This document shows positions 1 through 11,089 of a DNA stretch of 64,000 nucleotides, one piece after another. Source of the DNA: Notospermus geniculatus (lineage: Eukaryota > Nemertea > Pilidiophora > Heteronemertea > Lineidae). Position numbers and translations under genes: made by a program. The stretch is from positions 64,153 through 128,152 of the forward strand of contig NMRB01000105.1 of assembly GCA_002633025.1 (NCBI GenBank), in the 5' to 3' direction. The notes under the pieces are model-generated. The model did not search any database. It was not told the DNA's origin and saw nothing but the letters and a program-made list of their open reading frames with translations. How positions within the stretch are numbered: the first letter of the stretch is position 1; the number at the start of each line of letters is the position of its first letter.

Positions 1-3000
1 ATAAGATTTACTGGAATTGGGTCGACAACCTGAAGAAAAATAAGCAGAACAAGAAGTTATCCATTGAGTTGAATTGTTGGTTCCAGAACAGTTAAATCTG
101 CGAAGAGGTCGAGTGAAGAACACGTCACCGTTTGTTGTTGTACTTTAGTTTTCATTCCCATCTGATGTTAGATCGGCCTTTCGACGGCAGAGAACAGACG
201 GCGACTGACTTTTCCGGATCATTTTGCATTTGAGCCACAACCGCGTGGAACAAGTCAGTCAGTCGCCGATGTGGTGTGACATGACTGGTTGCGTCTCACC
301 TGCGACGATCGGCGTCAGTCGCCGATTAGAAAAGATCACGGAATCGCAAAAGTTGAACATATTCAACTTCTGTGTCATACCGACGGCGCAATCCATTCGC
401 AGTCCACCTGACTCGAGTTAAGGCCAATTCATACATGTACTTAGCGTTTTGCGCTTTGCGTTTGTCCGTTTCCTATGTGAGTGCGTGGAAGAAAAAGTAA
501 GTTTATTATTGGTACCACATATAAACATAGGGAACGCACAAGCGCAGAGTGCAAAACGGAGAAGTATGAATCTACCCTTACGATTCCCTGCGCGCAGATG
601 CCGTCTGCTTCACAGATGAACACACAGATTTTCCATTCGCGCCCTGAACATCATTTCTTCACCTAACGCTGACTGTTCCGTCGCAGCGCAGGCAATCGTA
701 GGTGCGACCTGACATCAGCATAAGGTACTAGTAACACGTTTACCGAGTTTATGACGAAACTCACCCTGAATAAGATATATTTTTCTGGCTGGAACAATCC
801 AAAACTCCCCGAGTAGTGAAACCCGCCAAACCCTGAATTGAGCAGATCGGTGGTAAAGGTGGCAATCATACAACAGAAGAAGGTCATCCAACCTAACTTG
901 ACACTCCAGAAAGAGGACACCTCCTCCATGGCAAACAGGAGGCCTCCAACCGGAGCTCCGAACGCCGAGGCAACGCCGGCTGCTGCCCCTGCTGAGGTGA
1001 AGTTTCTTCTGTCCTCGGGGTTGCGGAATCTTTCGAAGGCAGGAATGGTGAATTTTAGGGTGCGGGAACGGAATTGGCTAAGACCTGTGCCAATGATGGA
1101 CCTGGAATGCAGAGTGTGGAAGGCTGCACTGGCGCTCGGCCGTTGTTGGGGACCTCTGAGAGTGCTTGGCAATGCATGGCGTATAGGACATCCTGCGAAA
1201 GTCAGCTATGACAGGTCAGAAGAGGTAAACAAACCTGGGCCTAGTGCATTGTACAGACAGTAAGCACAGGAGCCAACTGTACAAATGCACTAGGCCAAGG
1301 TTTGTTTACCCCTTCTGAGCTGACATGGCCGACTATAGAGGCCTACCAGAATTCAAACCAAAACGAAAGTGATTCCTCAGAACCAGCGAAGACAAACGCT
1401 TGCGAAGTTGGCATTCATTTTACGGAAGTTTGAGGGACTCGAAAAAAACTAGTTGTTAGTTGACCAAACAGGTCCATAGCTCCTGCTTACCCCATATGAA
1501 TCATGGGCCCTTCTGGTCCTACTGGTAATCCACCCCCCACGGCACATGCGCACGAGAAGAACGTGATAATCAACTGTTTCATATTGAAAGCATATCTGAC
1601 GACAGTTCCGTTCAGGAAGCCGATGATTTCTGGGATACCTGATCCTGCCGCAGCTGGGTAGAGAAACTGAAACGAAGGTGAGGCAGTAATTTATGTTAAA
1701 CTGATTCGTTTCAGTGAGGGATGGTGCTGTGCAGCCCTCTGATTGAGGGGCGTAATGATGCCGGTCCTTCTTTCATCGAGTTCTCTACTCACCGCCACAC
1801 TAGCTGCACTGACCCCGACGAACACAAGACTGTATCCCATGACCCAGCCGTACGCCACACCAATGCCGTTAATCTGGAACAAGAAGGTGGGACATTGGTT
1901 AAGGGAGTTTTCGGAAGGAAAAGTGGGCAGAGTTCGCCAGGAGAAGCGTCATTTCAGGAATGTTAAAGATAATGTATCACGACTTCATTGTTTACATTCA
2001 ATGTTTGTAAACACGGATGTTTACATTATGTTATTTTGGACTTTTGGGACATGCCAACCCACCAAAATGAATACTTTTGGAATCAACAGAATTTCTAGAG
2101 AGGCATGTCACCAACAATTTACTCGTAAGACAAAGAAAGCCTAGACATAAACAAATAAAATGTCAATAAACAATGAATTTCGTGGCCCGCGAAAATACCC
2201 GTAACACATTATCTTTAACTTCGGAACAGTCACGTAAAGAGGCCCCACACTACAAACGATTCTGAGACGCATCACTTGAAAAGTCAGTAATGAACAAGTG
2301 CGGACCTTACGAACACTGCTGCCTCCACCGATCTACTCACATGAAGGAACTCCTCGGCATGTTCCCATTTAACCTCGGCAATGACCTCCACCACCTGATG
2401 GAGGAAAAATCCAAGGATACCAATGGTGAATCCGATCATTCCCATCATCACCCAGCGATCCCAGTCTAACCTGGAGAAAGGTAAACATGAAGTATGAGTG
2501 AAGTATTGACTGGCCAAAGGATTGAAAAACTGACAGTCGCCAAATACGAATTCTATAAACCTCTACCAACAAAAAAAGGTCGTTGATGATCTCTGGCGGT
2601 GTATCTTCTCAATTCGGACATGACAGTCAGTGCGGTTCTGGTCATGGTCAACGTGCATGTAGGATGCCTTGATAGCATAGTGGCTATCATGCCCGGGTTC
2701 GGGCCGTAGGGGATTAATTACAGAGTTTTCGCAAAGCCCCCTCAACGCCAACGCGACTGCCAAACCCATTGTTCAATGCCGCAAAGAGAACAGCGAACAA
2801 TAGGATAGACTTTCGCGTCGGCGTTTCGGGGGCTTTGCGAAAACTCCCCTATTATCCCTGGCTCTTCAGTCCGTCGCCTGGGACAGTAAGCCATGGTACC
2901 TTGTACCTTGTGTCTTTGCAAGGACAAGTAAAAGACCCCATCCAAGTGAGGAACGTGAGTAGCTTGAGATGGCCTCTTGTACTTACCAGACCCAATCGCT

Positions 3001-6000
3001 TCGGCTTCGGCCCTGATGGAAAAATATACAACATACCTGTTTGGTTGTTCCTTGAGCCATTTCTTGTACGTCTCGCTGTAAGACGGTAGGTAATCCAAAC
3101 TCGTGAAGTTAAGAAGCACCTTCCGCTCTGCCTCTGTGTACCGATGGTTGGTGAAAACACTGGCGAAGTCTCGACCCTGAGGAAAGAAGAAACATACCGG
3201 TACATACCAACCATCGAACCTTTGCCTACTTGTCCTTCCTGATGTTCGTAAAAATTAAGCGAGTTTTCGCCAAGCCCCCCGAAACGCCAACACGAACGTC
3301 TATCCTTCTGTTCGGTGCCTTCTCCGTGGCATCGAACAATGGGATTGGCGTTCGCATTGGCGTTTCGGGGGCTTTTCGCAAAGTCCCCGAAACGCCAACG
3401 CGAACGTCTATCCTTTTGTTCGGTGCCTTCTTCGCGGCATCGAACAATGGGATTGGCGTTGGCGTTTCAGGGGCTTTGCGAAAACTCCCTATTGACAACG
3501 GACGTAGCCCGATGCTTGACGAATACCTAAGGCACCAGGTCTTGATGGAAAGTCTGTAGGATCCTCTCCCAAAAGAAATCTGACGAACAAATTTGGTGTG
3601 ATGCGATTTCGTGGCATAACATACTAGCAATTACTCTTCTTGGTATATGGTAGAATACATTTGAAGTTTCAATGCGACGTGTATGAAACCGTGATTACTA
3701 TTTGGTATGGGCTTCCTCACAAAACATGGTATCAGGTATAACAGTATAAAGAAGGCCACCAGTAAAAAGTGGCCCGCTTCTATTGTTCAATGAGGGATTT
3801 AAGGTGAATGGCTGTAGCATCCTCCCATAGCAGGGCTTTGGTCTCGCTCCTCTTCATACACTCGCACACAAAGTTTGTGTGAGTGGATAAAGAGGAGCGA
3901 GGTAAAAACCCCTGCTGTGGGAGGATGAAAAGGATGGCGGCCATTTTTGTCAGTCAGCTAAGGTTTCGACAGAGTATCAGTCTAGGCTAGGTGTTTACCA
4001 CTGGCCATGTATGGGTTGGACAGGACACCAGTCTTAGCACGTTGGTTCCAGATTCCGCCGCCAGGGGAGGGATACTGAGGCATCATGCATACAGTGGCAC
4101 TTTAAGCAATGTCTTTTGTCCCATCTGGAATACCCGGAGGTACAGGGCAGGGCCGTATTTAAAGGGGGGCCAGGGGGGCAGTTGCCCCCCCTGAGCCAAC
4201 CAAAAAACGTGATTTTCATGCGGATTTTGGGCAAAAAATGGCAAAAAGAGGTCTTCTGCCCCCCTGAGAGGCTTCTGCCCCCCCCCTGGACCAAAAAGTT
4301 AAATACGGCCCTGCAGGGCGTGTTACCACCACCATCGCTATCACCATCACCATCTGTCGTTCTGAGCCGAATACCAAGCGGGTTACGTCGTGGTTAGATC
4401 ATTCTTGATATCGGGTTAGAGCTACGAGCTTGTAATATACCACAACGTCAGTGGTTAATCCAGTCATTACAAATGTTTGTACGCACAAGGCATACAGAAG
4501 GAGAGCGTGCTTAACAGGCTCAGCTGATGATCAAAATGCCTTGCCATGATCCTAATATCTCGGCGGACTCTCAAAACGGAGATAAATTGAGCCAATGACT
4601 AATAAACCAGGCGGTAATCAGAGTCCTCAGTGTCCATCCGTGGCTATCGAGTAGGCAGAACTAGGATGATAGATTCAACAGGAAGCTGTTTTTTGTCGTC
4701 AGAATGATATTGGAACCCGATGGTGTTCTATCTATGTGGTAATGCCGGTGGCGAGTAAGCAGTGTGTTAAAAAACAGTGCAGACGGACGGGTTTAGTCGC
4801 ATGCTACACCAACAGCGTGAGATGAGCANAAACGTGATTTTCATGCGGATTTTGGGCAAAAAATGGCAAAAAGAGGTCTTCTGCCCCCCCTGAGAGGCTT
4901 CTGCCCCCCCTGGACCAAAAAGTTAAATACGGCCCTGCAGGGCGTGTTACCACCACCATCGCTATCACCATCACCATCTGTCGTTCTGAGCAGAATGCCG
5001 AGTGGGTTACGTCGTGGTTAGATCATTCTTGATATCGGGTTATAGCTACGAGCTTCAAATATACCACAACGTCAGTGGTTGATCCAGTCATTACAAATGT
5101 TTGTACGCACAAGGCATACAGAAGGAGAGCGTGCTTAACAGGCTCAGCTGATGATCAAAATGCCTTGCCATGATCCGTAATATCTCGGCGGACTCTCAAA
5201 ACGGAGATAAATTGAGCCAATGACTAATAAACCAGGCGGTAATCAGAGTCCTCAGTGTCCATCCGTGGCTATCGAGTAGGCAGAACTAGGGATGATAGAT
5301 TCAACAGGAAGCTGTTTTTTGTCGTCAGAATGATATTGGAACCCGATGGTGTTCTATCTATGTGGTAATGCCGGTGGTGAGTAAGCATTTTGTTAAAAAA
5401 CAGTGCAGACGGACGGGTTTAGTCGCATGCTACACCAACAGCGTGAGATGAGCATTGGTACAAACCAACAAACCGGAATGTTAACCACTGTCACGTGTTT
5501 TAAAGCCCCTCTGTATTGAATTTTACGGTATTTTCAAAGTGTAAAGGCACTGCTCCACGTGACAGTTTTCTGTCGAAAGTTTGCTGTCAGATAGTAACTG
5601 TCCAAAGACTATCCCGTGGAAGTTGTTCAGCTAGTGACTGTATGACAACAATAATTGACTATCTGACAGCAAACTTTCGATAGAAAACTGTCACGTGGAG
5701 CAGCGCCTTTAGAAGAATGTAGGTAGAGGTCTCATAGCCTCGTGAAGGTCCCCAAAATGCTTGCCTGATACGTACTTCAAAGAATCAAGACCTAGTTTTC
5801 AGAACACATTGAAAAAACTGCACTCAGAGCTCTAATGTATTCAGATAGGCCAAGCGCACATTTGCGGCAAAAATCAATGCGCTAGGGGTGTTTTTAACGT
5901 CGACTGACCCAACGCTGTCGACTCGTCATTCAGTTGGGTCATTCGACTTTAAAAACACCCCTACCACATTGACTTTTGCCGCCAATGTGCGCTTGGCCAT

Positions 6001-8146
6001 AGAGCATACAGTGCACTAACGTCGGGGAACATAGCATTTTCTGAATACAGTGTGGCTTTAAGTGAATAGTGACAGGCCCTCCGCAGTGATGAAAGAACTC
6101 TTTGACGTGTCCACCCCCAAGTGATTCTAGACGCCGTTAAAGTGTCATAAATGCGATATATCGACATGTCTTACCTTCTGGTCGTCTTTCACCTGCAAAG
6201 AATCGGGCAAGCAAGATGTGCAGCTCATTCTTTCCGAGTCTTTTTTGGGTTTATCTTAGTTGTAGGCCTACACAAAGTGAGAGAGTACACAAACTAACAG
6301 GTGTGACGTTAAGCGATTCCAAGGCCAGGATAGGTACGACGAATGATGCATTCAGTAATAAATATAACTTAGTACTTCTATACCACACACCAGAGTCTAA
6401 GAATAAGGGTTAGAAAAATTTTCCAAAACATACAGGTACACGTGGTAAACAGGTGAATTATAAAGGGTTCAGGGCTCATATTCATAAAACCTTGCCAGGC
6501 TTAGTTACTTGCAAAAGTACCCAGTTTGTACAGACCAATGTACACAACTGGCAACCAACTAAGCTTGCAAGGTTTCATGTATCGGCCCTGATCTTCTGTT
6601 ACATTTTGGCTCCCTCAGATTAGTCTCGCGCAGCCAGCCGTTTTGTTCCGCAGTACTCCTGCACACAAACTTTGCGGATCCCCGGATTCGAAACAGCGGC
6701 TGGGTGACCGAGACTACCCTCAGATAGAAGACACACAGACAGGTAATGTTCCATCACCACCTACCCGTCTTCGTGCACACGACTTCAGTGATCCTAGTAC
6801 CTGTACGAATGAGATGTATTAAGAACCGGTTTTCTCCTACTGCTTGTAATGAAGCAGCCACGGTGGTGTAGTGGTTCGGGTCTCCGACTACCGGTCAGAG
6901 GGTCCCAAGTTCGAGTCCCACTGTGGCGTGAGACTTTGGGCAAGTCTCTTTGCCTCACTGGCCTCTCTCCACCCAGGTGTATAAATGGGTACCGGTCGAA
7001 AATGCTCAGATTGTAGCGCTGAATGAGCAGCTCATCTGAGTTCTACCGAAAGGTTAGACAGACTGGGGTTAAAGTGTAAAGTCGGATGAGAATCTCTACC
7101 GCGTAGTTGATGTCAGAATATAAACTTTATGTTTTCGTATCGAGGCGCCAATATAGTTTTTACGTGACGTGGATCTTCATCAGTTACGATCGCCTACACT
7201 TCACCATACCATCATTGGATCATTTTTTAAGTGAATTAAAAAACCTCGGCTTTATGATTCAATCCTTCGAGAGGAGATTTATTGGCTAATAATGACGAAC
7301 AGATGGGTTTAAATCAGATTGGAAGCCGTTTGAAGAGGTTCCAGTGAGATGCCGTGTCTACTTCAACTCTACCTTTAGACATCTATTAATGAAGACTGAA
7401 CTTTGGGCCGAGATATTTCTCTGCAGTCGTGGAATCTTCGCCCATCAACAGGTTGCATGTGCAACATTCATCATGTACACAGTGCATACGCTATACACCG
7501 TATGCATGGAATCTGCTACCTATGTATTTTTCATCATCCGCCCTAAATGCCTCCACACACACTTGTGCGGATTGCAGACTCACTGTACGGAGACTGTGCG
7601 GGGGAAATAGGGAGGTTAAGAAATGAAACGATAAACGTAAACTTTACGACAACGTTATTTTTCATACTAAATGTACACATTTCCAGATTTTATATTGCAT
7701 TTTCGGTGCAAAAATAAAATTGTTGTTAACGTTTACGTTTGTCGTTTGGTTTTTCAACCTCCCTATTAATGGATTACTGCCGAACGCAGCGTGGAATGCA
7801 TAAATGTGTGGAGAGCTCCATACGTCCAAAGAAACGGATCCATCAACAATATACTAGTAACATCATGCATGCACATCACTCAACCTCACTACTACACATA
7901 CATGTACGCATCCGATGGTTTTTTCGGGACACCCTGTAAGATGAGATAAAGCTTTACCTTTCCGCAACATCCGGCCCCATGATCCTCGTCATCCTCGTGT
8001 TCAATATGATGCGGGTCATCACCGTGGAAGCCTTTCATAGGAAGCCTACTCAGCCGTTTAAAGAAATTCTTCCGGTGGTGAACATGATGGTGGCCACCGT
8101 GGCGGGAAGAGGTGGTTGGATCTGGCGTAGAGTTGTTCAGTTCCAT
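1..8146 (-). CDS. CLC-family chloride/proton antiporter, 5' part (7 exons, 3' end outside window)
   Basis: Exons read on the minus strand: 8146-7958 (ATG at 8146), 3176-3037, 2470-2341, 1873-1793, 1666-1491, 1101-765 and 29-1 (runs off the edge). All have AG acceptors and GT donors, and their phases join without a break, giving about 361 residues. The N-terminal tail is His/Asp/Glu-rich and cytosolic. It is followed by LDWDRW and the first membrane helix. CLC signatures follow: GSGIPE (residues 188-193), GPEGPMIH (230-237, gating Glu232) and SAGAAAGVASAFGAPVGG with MEEVSSFW (Glu298-Glu299). The second Glu aligns with the proton glutamate of CLC exchangers (channels have Val), so Cl-/H+ exchange on endosomal or lysosomal membranes is inferred. 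It resembles the ClC-6/7 branch more than plasma-membrane channels. The C-terminal membrane half and CBS domains would lie left of the window. Oddity: Pro replaces the usual Lys in GKEGP. Family call is firm; subtype and the last 29 bp exon are less so. Confidence 0.9.
422..575. mobile_element. Palindromic MITE, family 'CATACTTTGCGTTTTG', copy 1
   Basis: The left arm reads GCGTTTTGCGCTTTGCG and the right arm carries the reverse (CGCAGAGTGCAAAACGG). A second copy with about the same length and internal sequence lies at 35676-35823. It sits in the last visible intron of the CLC gene. Confidence 0.6.
1226..1308. mobile_element. Short palindromic element in a CLC intron
   Basis: The two arms (1226-1256 and 1275-1307) are inverted copies, beginning GTAAACAAACCT and ending GGTTTGTTTAC, around a short loop. 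No second copy was found in the window. Confidence 0.6.
2726..2858. mobile_element. Hairpin MITE, family 'AGTTTTCGCAAAGCCCC', copy 1
   Basis: It starts AGTTTTCGCAAAGCCCC and ends GGGGCTTTGCGAAAACT. The interior repeats a Cys-poor inverted pair around CAATGCCGC/CGAACAATAGG. It lies in the intron between CLC exons 2 and 3. Two further copies lie at 3252-3488. Confidence 0.7.
2870..3025 (-). mobile_element. Interspersed repeat 'CCATCAGGGCCGAAGCC', copy 1
   Basis: It carries GACAGTAAGCCATGG, CCCCATCCAAGTGAGGAAC and TTCGGCCCTGATGGAAAAAT in the same order as copies at 31312, 41178 and 59351. One end stops about 10 bp from the splice donor of CLC exon 2 (3036). Confidence 0.7.
3252..3488. mobile_element. 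Two tandem copies of the GTTTTCGC hairpin MITE
   Basis: Two hairpins of about 120 bp lie head to tail and share a junction near 3370 (CTTTTCGCAAAGT). Each has GAAACGCCAACGCGAACG and its inverse around a TCGAACAATGGGATTGGCG core, matching the copy at 2726-2858. Confidence 0.7.
3812..3928. mobile_element. Hairpin element of about 117 bp
   Basis: CATCCTCCCATAGCAGGG pairs with CCCTGCTGTGGGAGGATG. Inner arms TCGCTCCTCTT and AAGAGGAGCGA also pair, around ACACAAAGTTTGTGT. The upstream stretch AAAAAGTGGCCCGCTTCTATTGTT recurs inside the SINE near 26830. Confidence 0.65.
4145..4315. mobile_element. Palindromic element with CAGGGCCGTATTTAA ends
   Basis: The ends CAGGGCCGTATTTAA and TTAAATACGGCCCTG are exact inverted repeats around a C/G-rich interior with runs of C. 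A CAGGG terminus is typical of hAT transposons; no clear 8 bp target duplication is seen. A truncated second copy starts at 4831 after an N. Confidence 0.65.
4206..5451 (+). repeat. Direct duplication of about 620 bp joined by a single N at 4830
   Basis: The block 4206-4829 is repeated at 4831-5451 with only scattered substitutions and small indels. The second copy begins exactly after the N. This is best read as two haplotypes or overlapping contigs left unmerged. Confidence 0.75.
5543..5711. mobile_element. Nested palindromic MITE with 50 bp arms
   Basis: AAAGGCACTGCTCCACGTGA at the left matches the inverse of TCACGTGGAGCAGCGCCTTT at the right. The arms extend inward for about 50 bp to CTGTCAGATAG. 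It interrupts the TTAA element. Confidence 0.75.
5849..5999. mobile_element. Second nested palindromic MITE with 50 bp arms
   Basis: It starts GGCCAAGCGCACATTTGCGG and ends with its inverse, CCGCCAATGTGCGCTTGGCC. GGGGTGTTTTTAA and TTAAAAACACCCC form the inner ends of the arms. It sits inside the same TTAA element. Confidence 0.75.
6470..6591. mobile_element. 120 bp palindromic MITE 'CATATTCATAAAACCTTGC', copy 1
   Basis: CATAAAACCTTGCCAGGC and its inverse frame a CAGTTTGTACAG/GTACACAACTGG core. A second copy lies at 18119-18242. Confidence 0.7.
6855..7085 (+). mobile_element. tRNA-derived SINE, copy 1
   Basis: The head reads as a tRNA, with an A box TGGTGTAGTGG (about 6864-6874) and a B box AGTTCGAGTCCC (about 6908-6919). 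A body with TGCCTCACTGGCC and CCACCCAGGTGTATAAATGG follows. The same head and body occur inverted at 26655-27172. RNA polymerase III transcription and LINE-dependent retroposition follow from the class. Confidence 0.75.
7609..7764. mobile_element. TA-flanked palindromic MITE 'AGGGAGGTTnAGAAATCAAACG', copy a
   Basis: AGGGAGGTTAAGAAATGAAACG and its inverse bound inverted GATAAACGTAAAC blocks around a TATTGCATTTTCGG centre. Four other copies lie at 28787, 30464, 44431 and 63439. The ends read TA-GGGAGG...CCTCCC-TA, consistent with TA target duplication (Tc1/mariner-like). Confidence 0.8.
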
Positions 8147-10630
8147 TGCTGTGAGATATTTTGGCTTAGTTTACAGCATGGCGGCCCTGGAATTCAATGA
8201 CGCAGTTTGAGCGAGCGCTGAGACCTCATTTGGTGGTCAGAAGAAATAAGATGGTAGCATTAAGGCTGCTGCGGCCACTAAAGAAGCAGCAACAACAGTA
8301 CACATTTTTTCATATACGGCATATTTGTTTCCTTTTCAAAGGTCACAAGGAAGACAGATCATAGGAAAGAAAGCTCCCTAGAAAAGGTTAATAGAAAATA
8401 GATCATGATGTCTTTTGATGTCGGTGAAGATCTCTTTGATCTTGCCATTGCAACATAAAACGATCACTTTTCATTCCTGTTGCCGATCATTTCACGGATA
8501 ACGCAGCATTTTCGCTCGTATAATGTGATTGTGACGTTTAACGGCACAGATTTGTGATATTAATCAAAACTTACTCGTGAAATATGGTGAAGGGTGTTAA
8601 ATGAAGTGTCGAGCCTCGCATGTATGGGTATAAAATGGCATTCAGGTGTTTTCTTTCACCCGCTGAATGTCACCAATCGGTGGCCTATATGTTTGACATC
8701 AACAACATTCAACCTTTTCGGGAAAGAATTATAACCGTTTCATATTTTTATTCACACAGATGACAACTACAAGAATAGAGGTTTTTATTCGTGGTCTTAG
8801 AAGAATGAAGGCTTCATCGCAAACATCAGTGTCGACGTTTAGTATAAACGTGCTCGAAGGGGAAAAGGCTGTTCGTCACTTGTTGTATGCATGCCTTTTC
8901 CTTTGTAGCGAAGGTGGTAAACTAGACCTTTAGAGAAGAACAGAGCCGACCGCACAGAAAGTCCGATAGTGCTTTCGGTGCCTATCGGAGGTTCAGTAAA
9001 TGGGAAAATGCTTTAACTAATTGCCGATAGGCGCCGGCAACACAATCGGGCTTTGTGTGCGGTCGGCCCTGAACGCCAACTGCACTGTAGGCCTACAACC
9101 ATATTGCTCTCCATCATATCGACCTAAGGACCCCCCCCCCCCCAAAAAAACCCTGTCGCTTACCAAGAGACTCGCCTGTTCGACACGAAAAAAAGAACAC
9201 CATCCGATACTTTCAATCACGTGACGTTCCGCTGTGCCAAGCACAGATCACTGTTCCAAAGCAGAACACTTTACTGTGCTGAATTTTTCGCGAATGTTTT
9301 TGAAAATATGCACGTTAATCTACGCCTTTTACGTCTCATTCACCAGTGACAGGGCCTACCTTGAGTGGCGTATACCACTAGGCTTAGGCAGTCAACAAAA
9401 TATTGTCTATTTTATCAAATAATTCTACGGTGTGCATAATTCAGGGTCAATGGAAGGCAAATGTTTTCATCGAAATTAACCTCCTAAACATTGTAAGCTT
9501 TAGGTCAATTCATATCAAGAAGGCCTTATCGAAGAGACTTGATAATAATCGGGCTATGTTGACCTTAGAGCGGGAAAACGAACAACAAATCTCACAAGAT
9601 ATAAGACAACGACAATGGTCACAAAAGCACGATGTCCTATCGGCGTCATCAGCTGCTATGATCCCGGCTTCTTGGGAAGGAAACAACATTCGACAACAAC
9701 AACAACATTCTGGCGTAGGAGTGGGGAACTGTCTTACAGCAGTGTCAAGATTTAGGGGCCTGAAAAGCCAACGTTCTTATGATTTATGATGAAATAATCC
9801 TGTAGGACAGATGTGTGCTGCTGAAAATTCGAGATTCATTTTGCAAGACTTCTCTATTGAATGAAATTCCAAAGATAGGCCTTATGTCTTGAGCAGTAAT
9901 GTTGTAAAGTAGGCCTGCCTGTACCTGGGTCTAGGTGAAGAGTTCTGCAACTCACTTATGCATACCATTGAGAAAGTGTCTCTTAAGCGTTTTGAAAGCC
10001 TACTTGAAATTCCCACCGCTGTCAGCGATGCAAAGAGAACCAGGTCAATGGAAACAAAAACACCAATATATTGTAATGGTAGCGGGGTTCGGATCATCTT
10101 CATATTGAGTCACTTGAATGACATCATTGCTCCCCAATAACTCAAAGCAAACACAGCATCACGAAATCAGAGCAGTTGGAGATAGAACATCAGACTCTTC
10201 GTGCGATTGGCGCTAGGAAAAGAGGGGGGGGGGGTAGCAGATGTCGATCGATTCAAATTAATCGCCAGTAGAATCCCCATTCCGCCAGATAATCAGATAA
10301 TGGTATGAATGCCAATCTTGCCATAGACTCGCTAATAACGTAGACAAACCAGTTAAAAATTCAGACAGAATCCATGCCTCTCGTAACAACTATTCACATT
10401 TCGCCTCGAGTCCAGTATAAAATCGATTTTCAGAAATGTCATCACCGAAAATGTTGACCGATCCTAATAGCTTTCAGGCACATCCGAACTTGCTATCGTC
10501 GTACAGGCAATAAGACTGGTATGGCCAAGGAGCTGATCGATAAAGGACAATGTGAAAGATATCGGAAGGGAATTCACGTCCCTGGAACAGCTAACATTTT
10601 TATGCTCTCAAAATATCCCCCTATTTTTAT
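8147..10630. other. No recognisable gene; upstream region of the CLC gene
   Basis: The stretch just right of 8146 should hold the CLC promoter and 5' untranslated region, but no TATA box or CpG cluster stands out. A 128-codon open frame at 9403-9789 has no recognisable motif and is not called. The only structured element is the palindrome at 8942-9070. Confidence 0.5.
8942..9070. mobile_element. Palindromic element 'GCCGACCGCACA'
   Basis: GAGCCGACCGCACAGAAAG at the left pairs with CTTTGTGTGCGGTCGGCCC at the right. Inner CCGATAGTGC/TGCCTATCGG and GCCGATAGGCGC also pair. Confidence 0.6.
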
Positions 10631-10639
10631 CGTGTACGG

Positions 10640-11085
10640 AACAGCATTTTGTGAAGTGAACAATAGAGCATTGTGAAGGGAACATGCAATAGAGCATTGC
10701 TGAGGGGACAATACAGCATTGCGAGGGGAACAATAGAGCATTGCTGAGGGAACAATAGAACATTGTCAAGTGAGCAATAGAGCATTGTGGAGGGGACAAT
10801 AGAGGATGAGGGGGTAATAGATCATTGTGAAGTGAACAATAGAGCATTGTGGAGGGAACAATAAAGCATTGTGAAGGGAACAATGGGCAATTTTGGAGGG
10901 TCCAACTAGCATTGTGGAGGGAACAATANAGCATGAGGGGGGTAATACATCATTGTGAAGTGAACAATAGAGCATTGTGGAGGGGACAATAGAGCATGGG
11001 GTGGGTAATAGATCATTGTGAAGTGAACAATAGAGCATTGTGGAGGGAACAATAGAGCATTTTGAAGGGAACAATAGAGCACTGC
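10640..11085 (+). repeat. Minisatellite, unit of about 20-22 bp (GAACAATAGAGCATTGTG)
   Basis: About twenty imperfect units of the type AACAATAGAGCATTGTGGAG follow one another, with unit variants ending GAGGATGAGGGGGTAATAG. An N interrupts at 10929. Open frames across it on the minus strand encode only the repetitive YCSLHNAL motif, a product of the repeat, and are not called as genes. Confidence 0.85.
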
Positions 11086-11089
11086 TTCA

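Larger units (their letters stand above)
5500..6061. mobile_element. TTAA-bounded MITE (copy a) containing two nested palindromic elements
   Basis: It starts TTAAAGCCCCTCTGTATT and ends AATACAGTGTGGCTTTAA, an inverted repeat with TTAA at each tip as in piggyBac-type insertions. The uninterrupted relative at 57287-57543 is 257 bp, so most of the extra length is the two inserts at 5543-5711 and 5849-5999. Confidence 0.75.
3177..7957 (-). other. First intron of the CLC gene, packed with small transposons
   Basis: This phase-0 intron runs from the GTAAAG donor at 7957 to the acceptor at 3177-3178. No exon is seen inside. It holds GTTTTCGC hairpins, a hairpin at 3812-3928, a CAGGGCCG element, an N-joined duplication (4206-5451), a TTAA element with two nested palindromes (5500-6061), a 120 bp palindrome (6470-6591), a tRNA-derived SINE (6855-7085) and a TA-flanked palindrome (7609-7764). 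Confidence 0.75.

Noticed and set aside
9403-9789. 128-codon plus-strand frame
   Set aside because: Low-complexity Gln run, no motif, no splice or promoter context.
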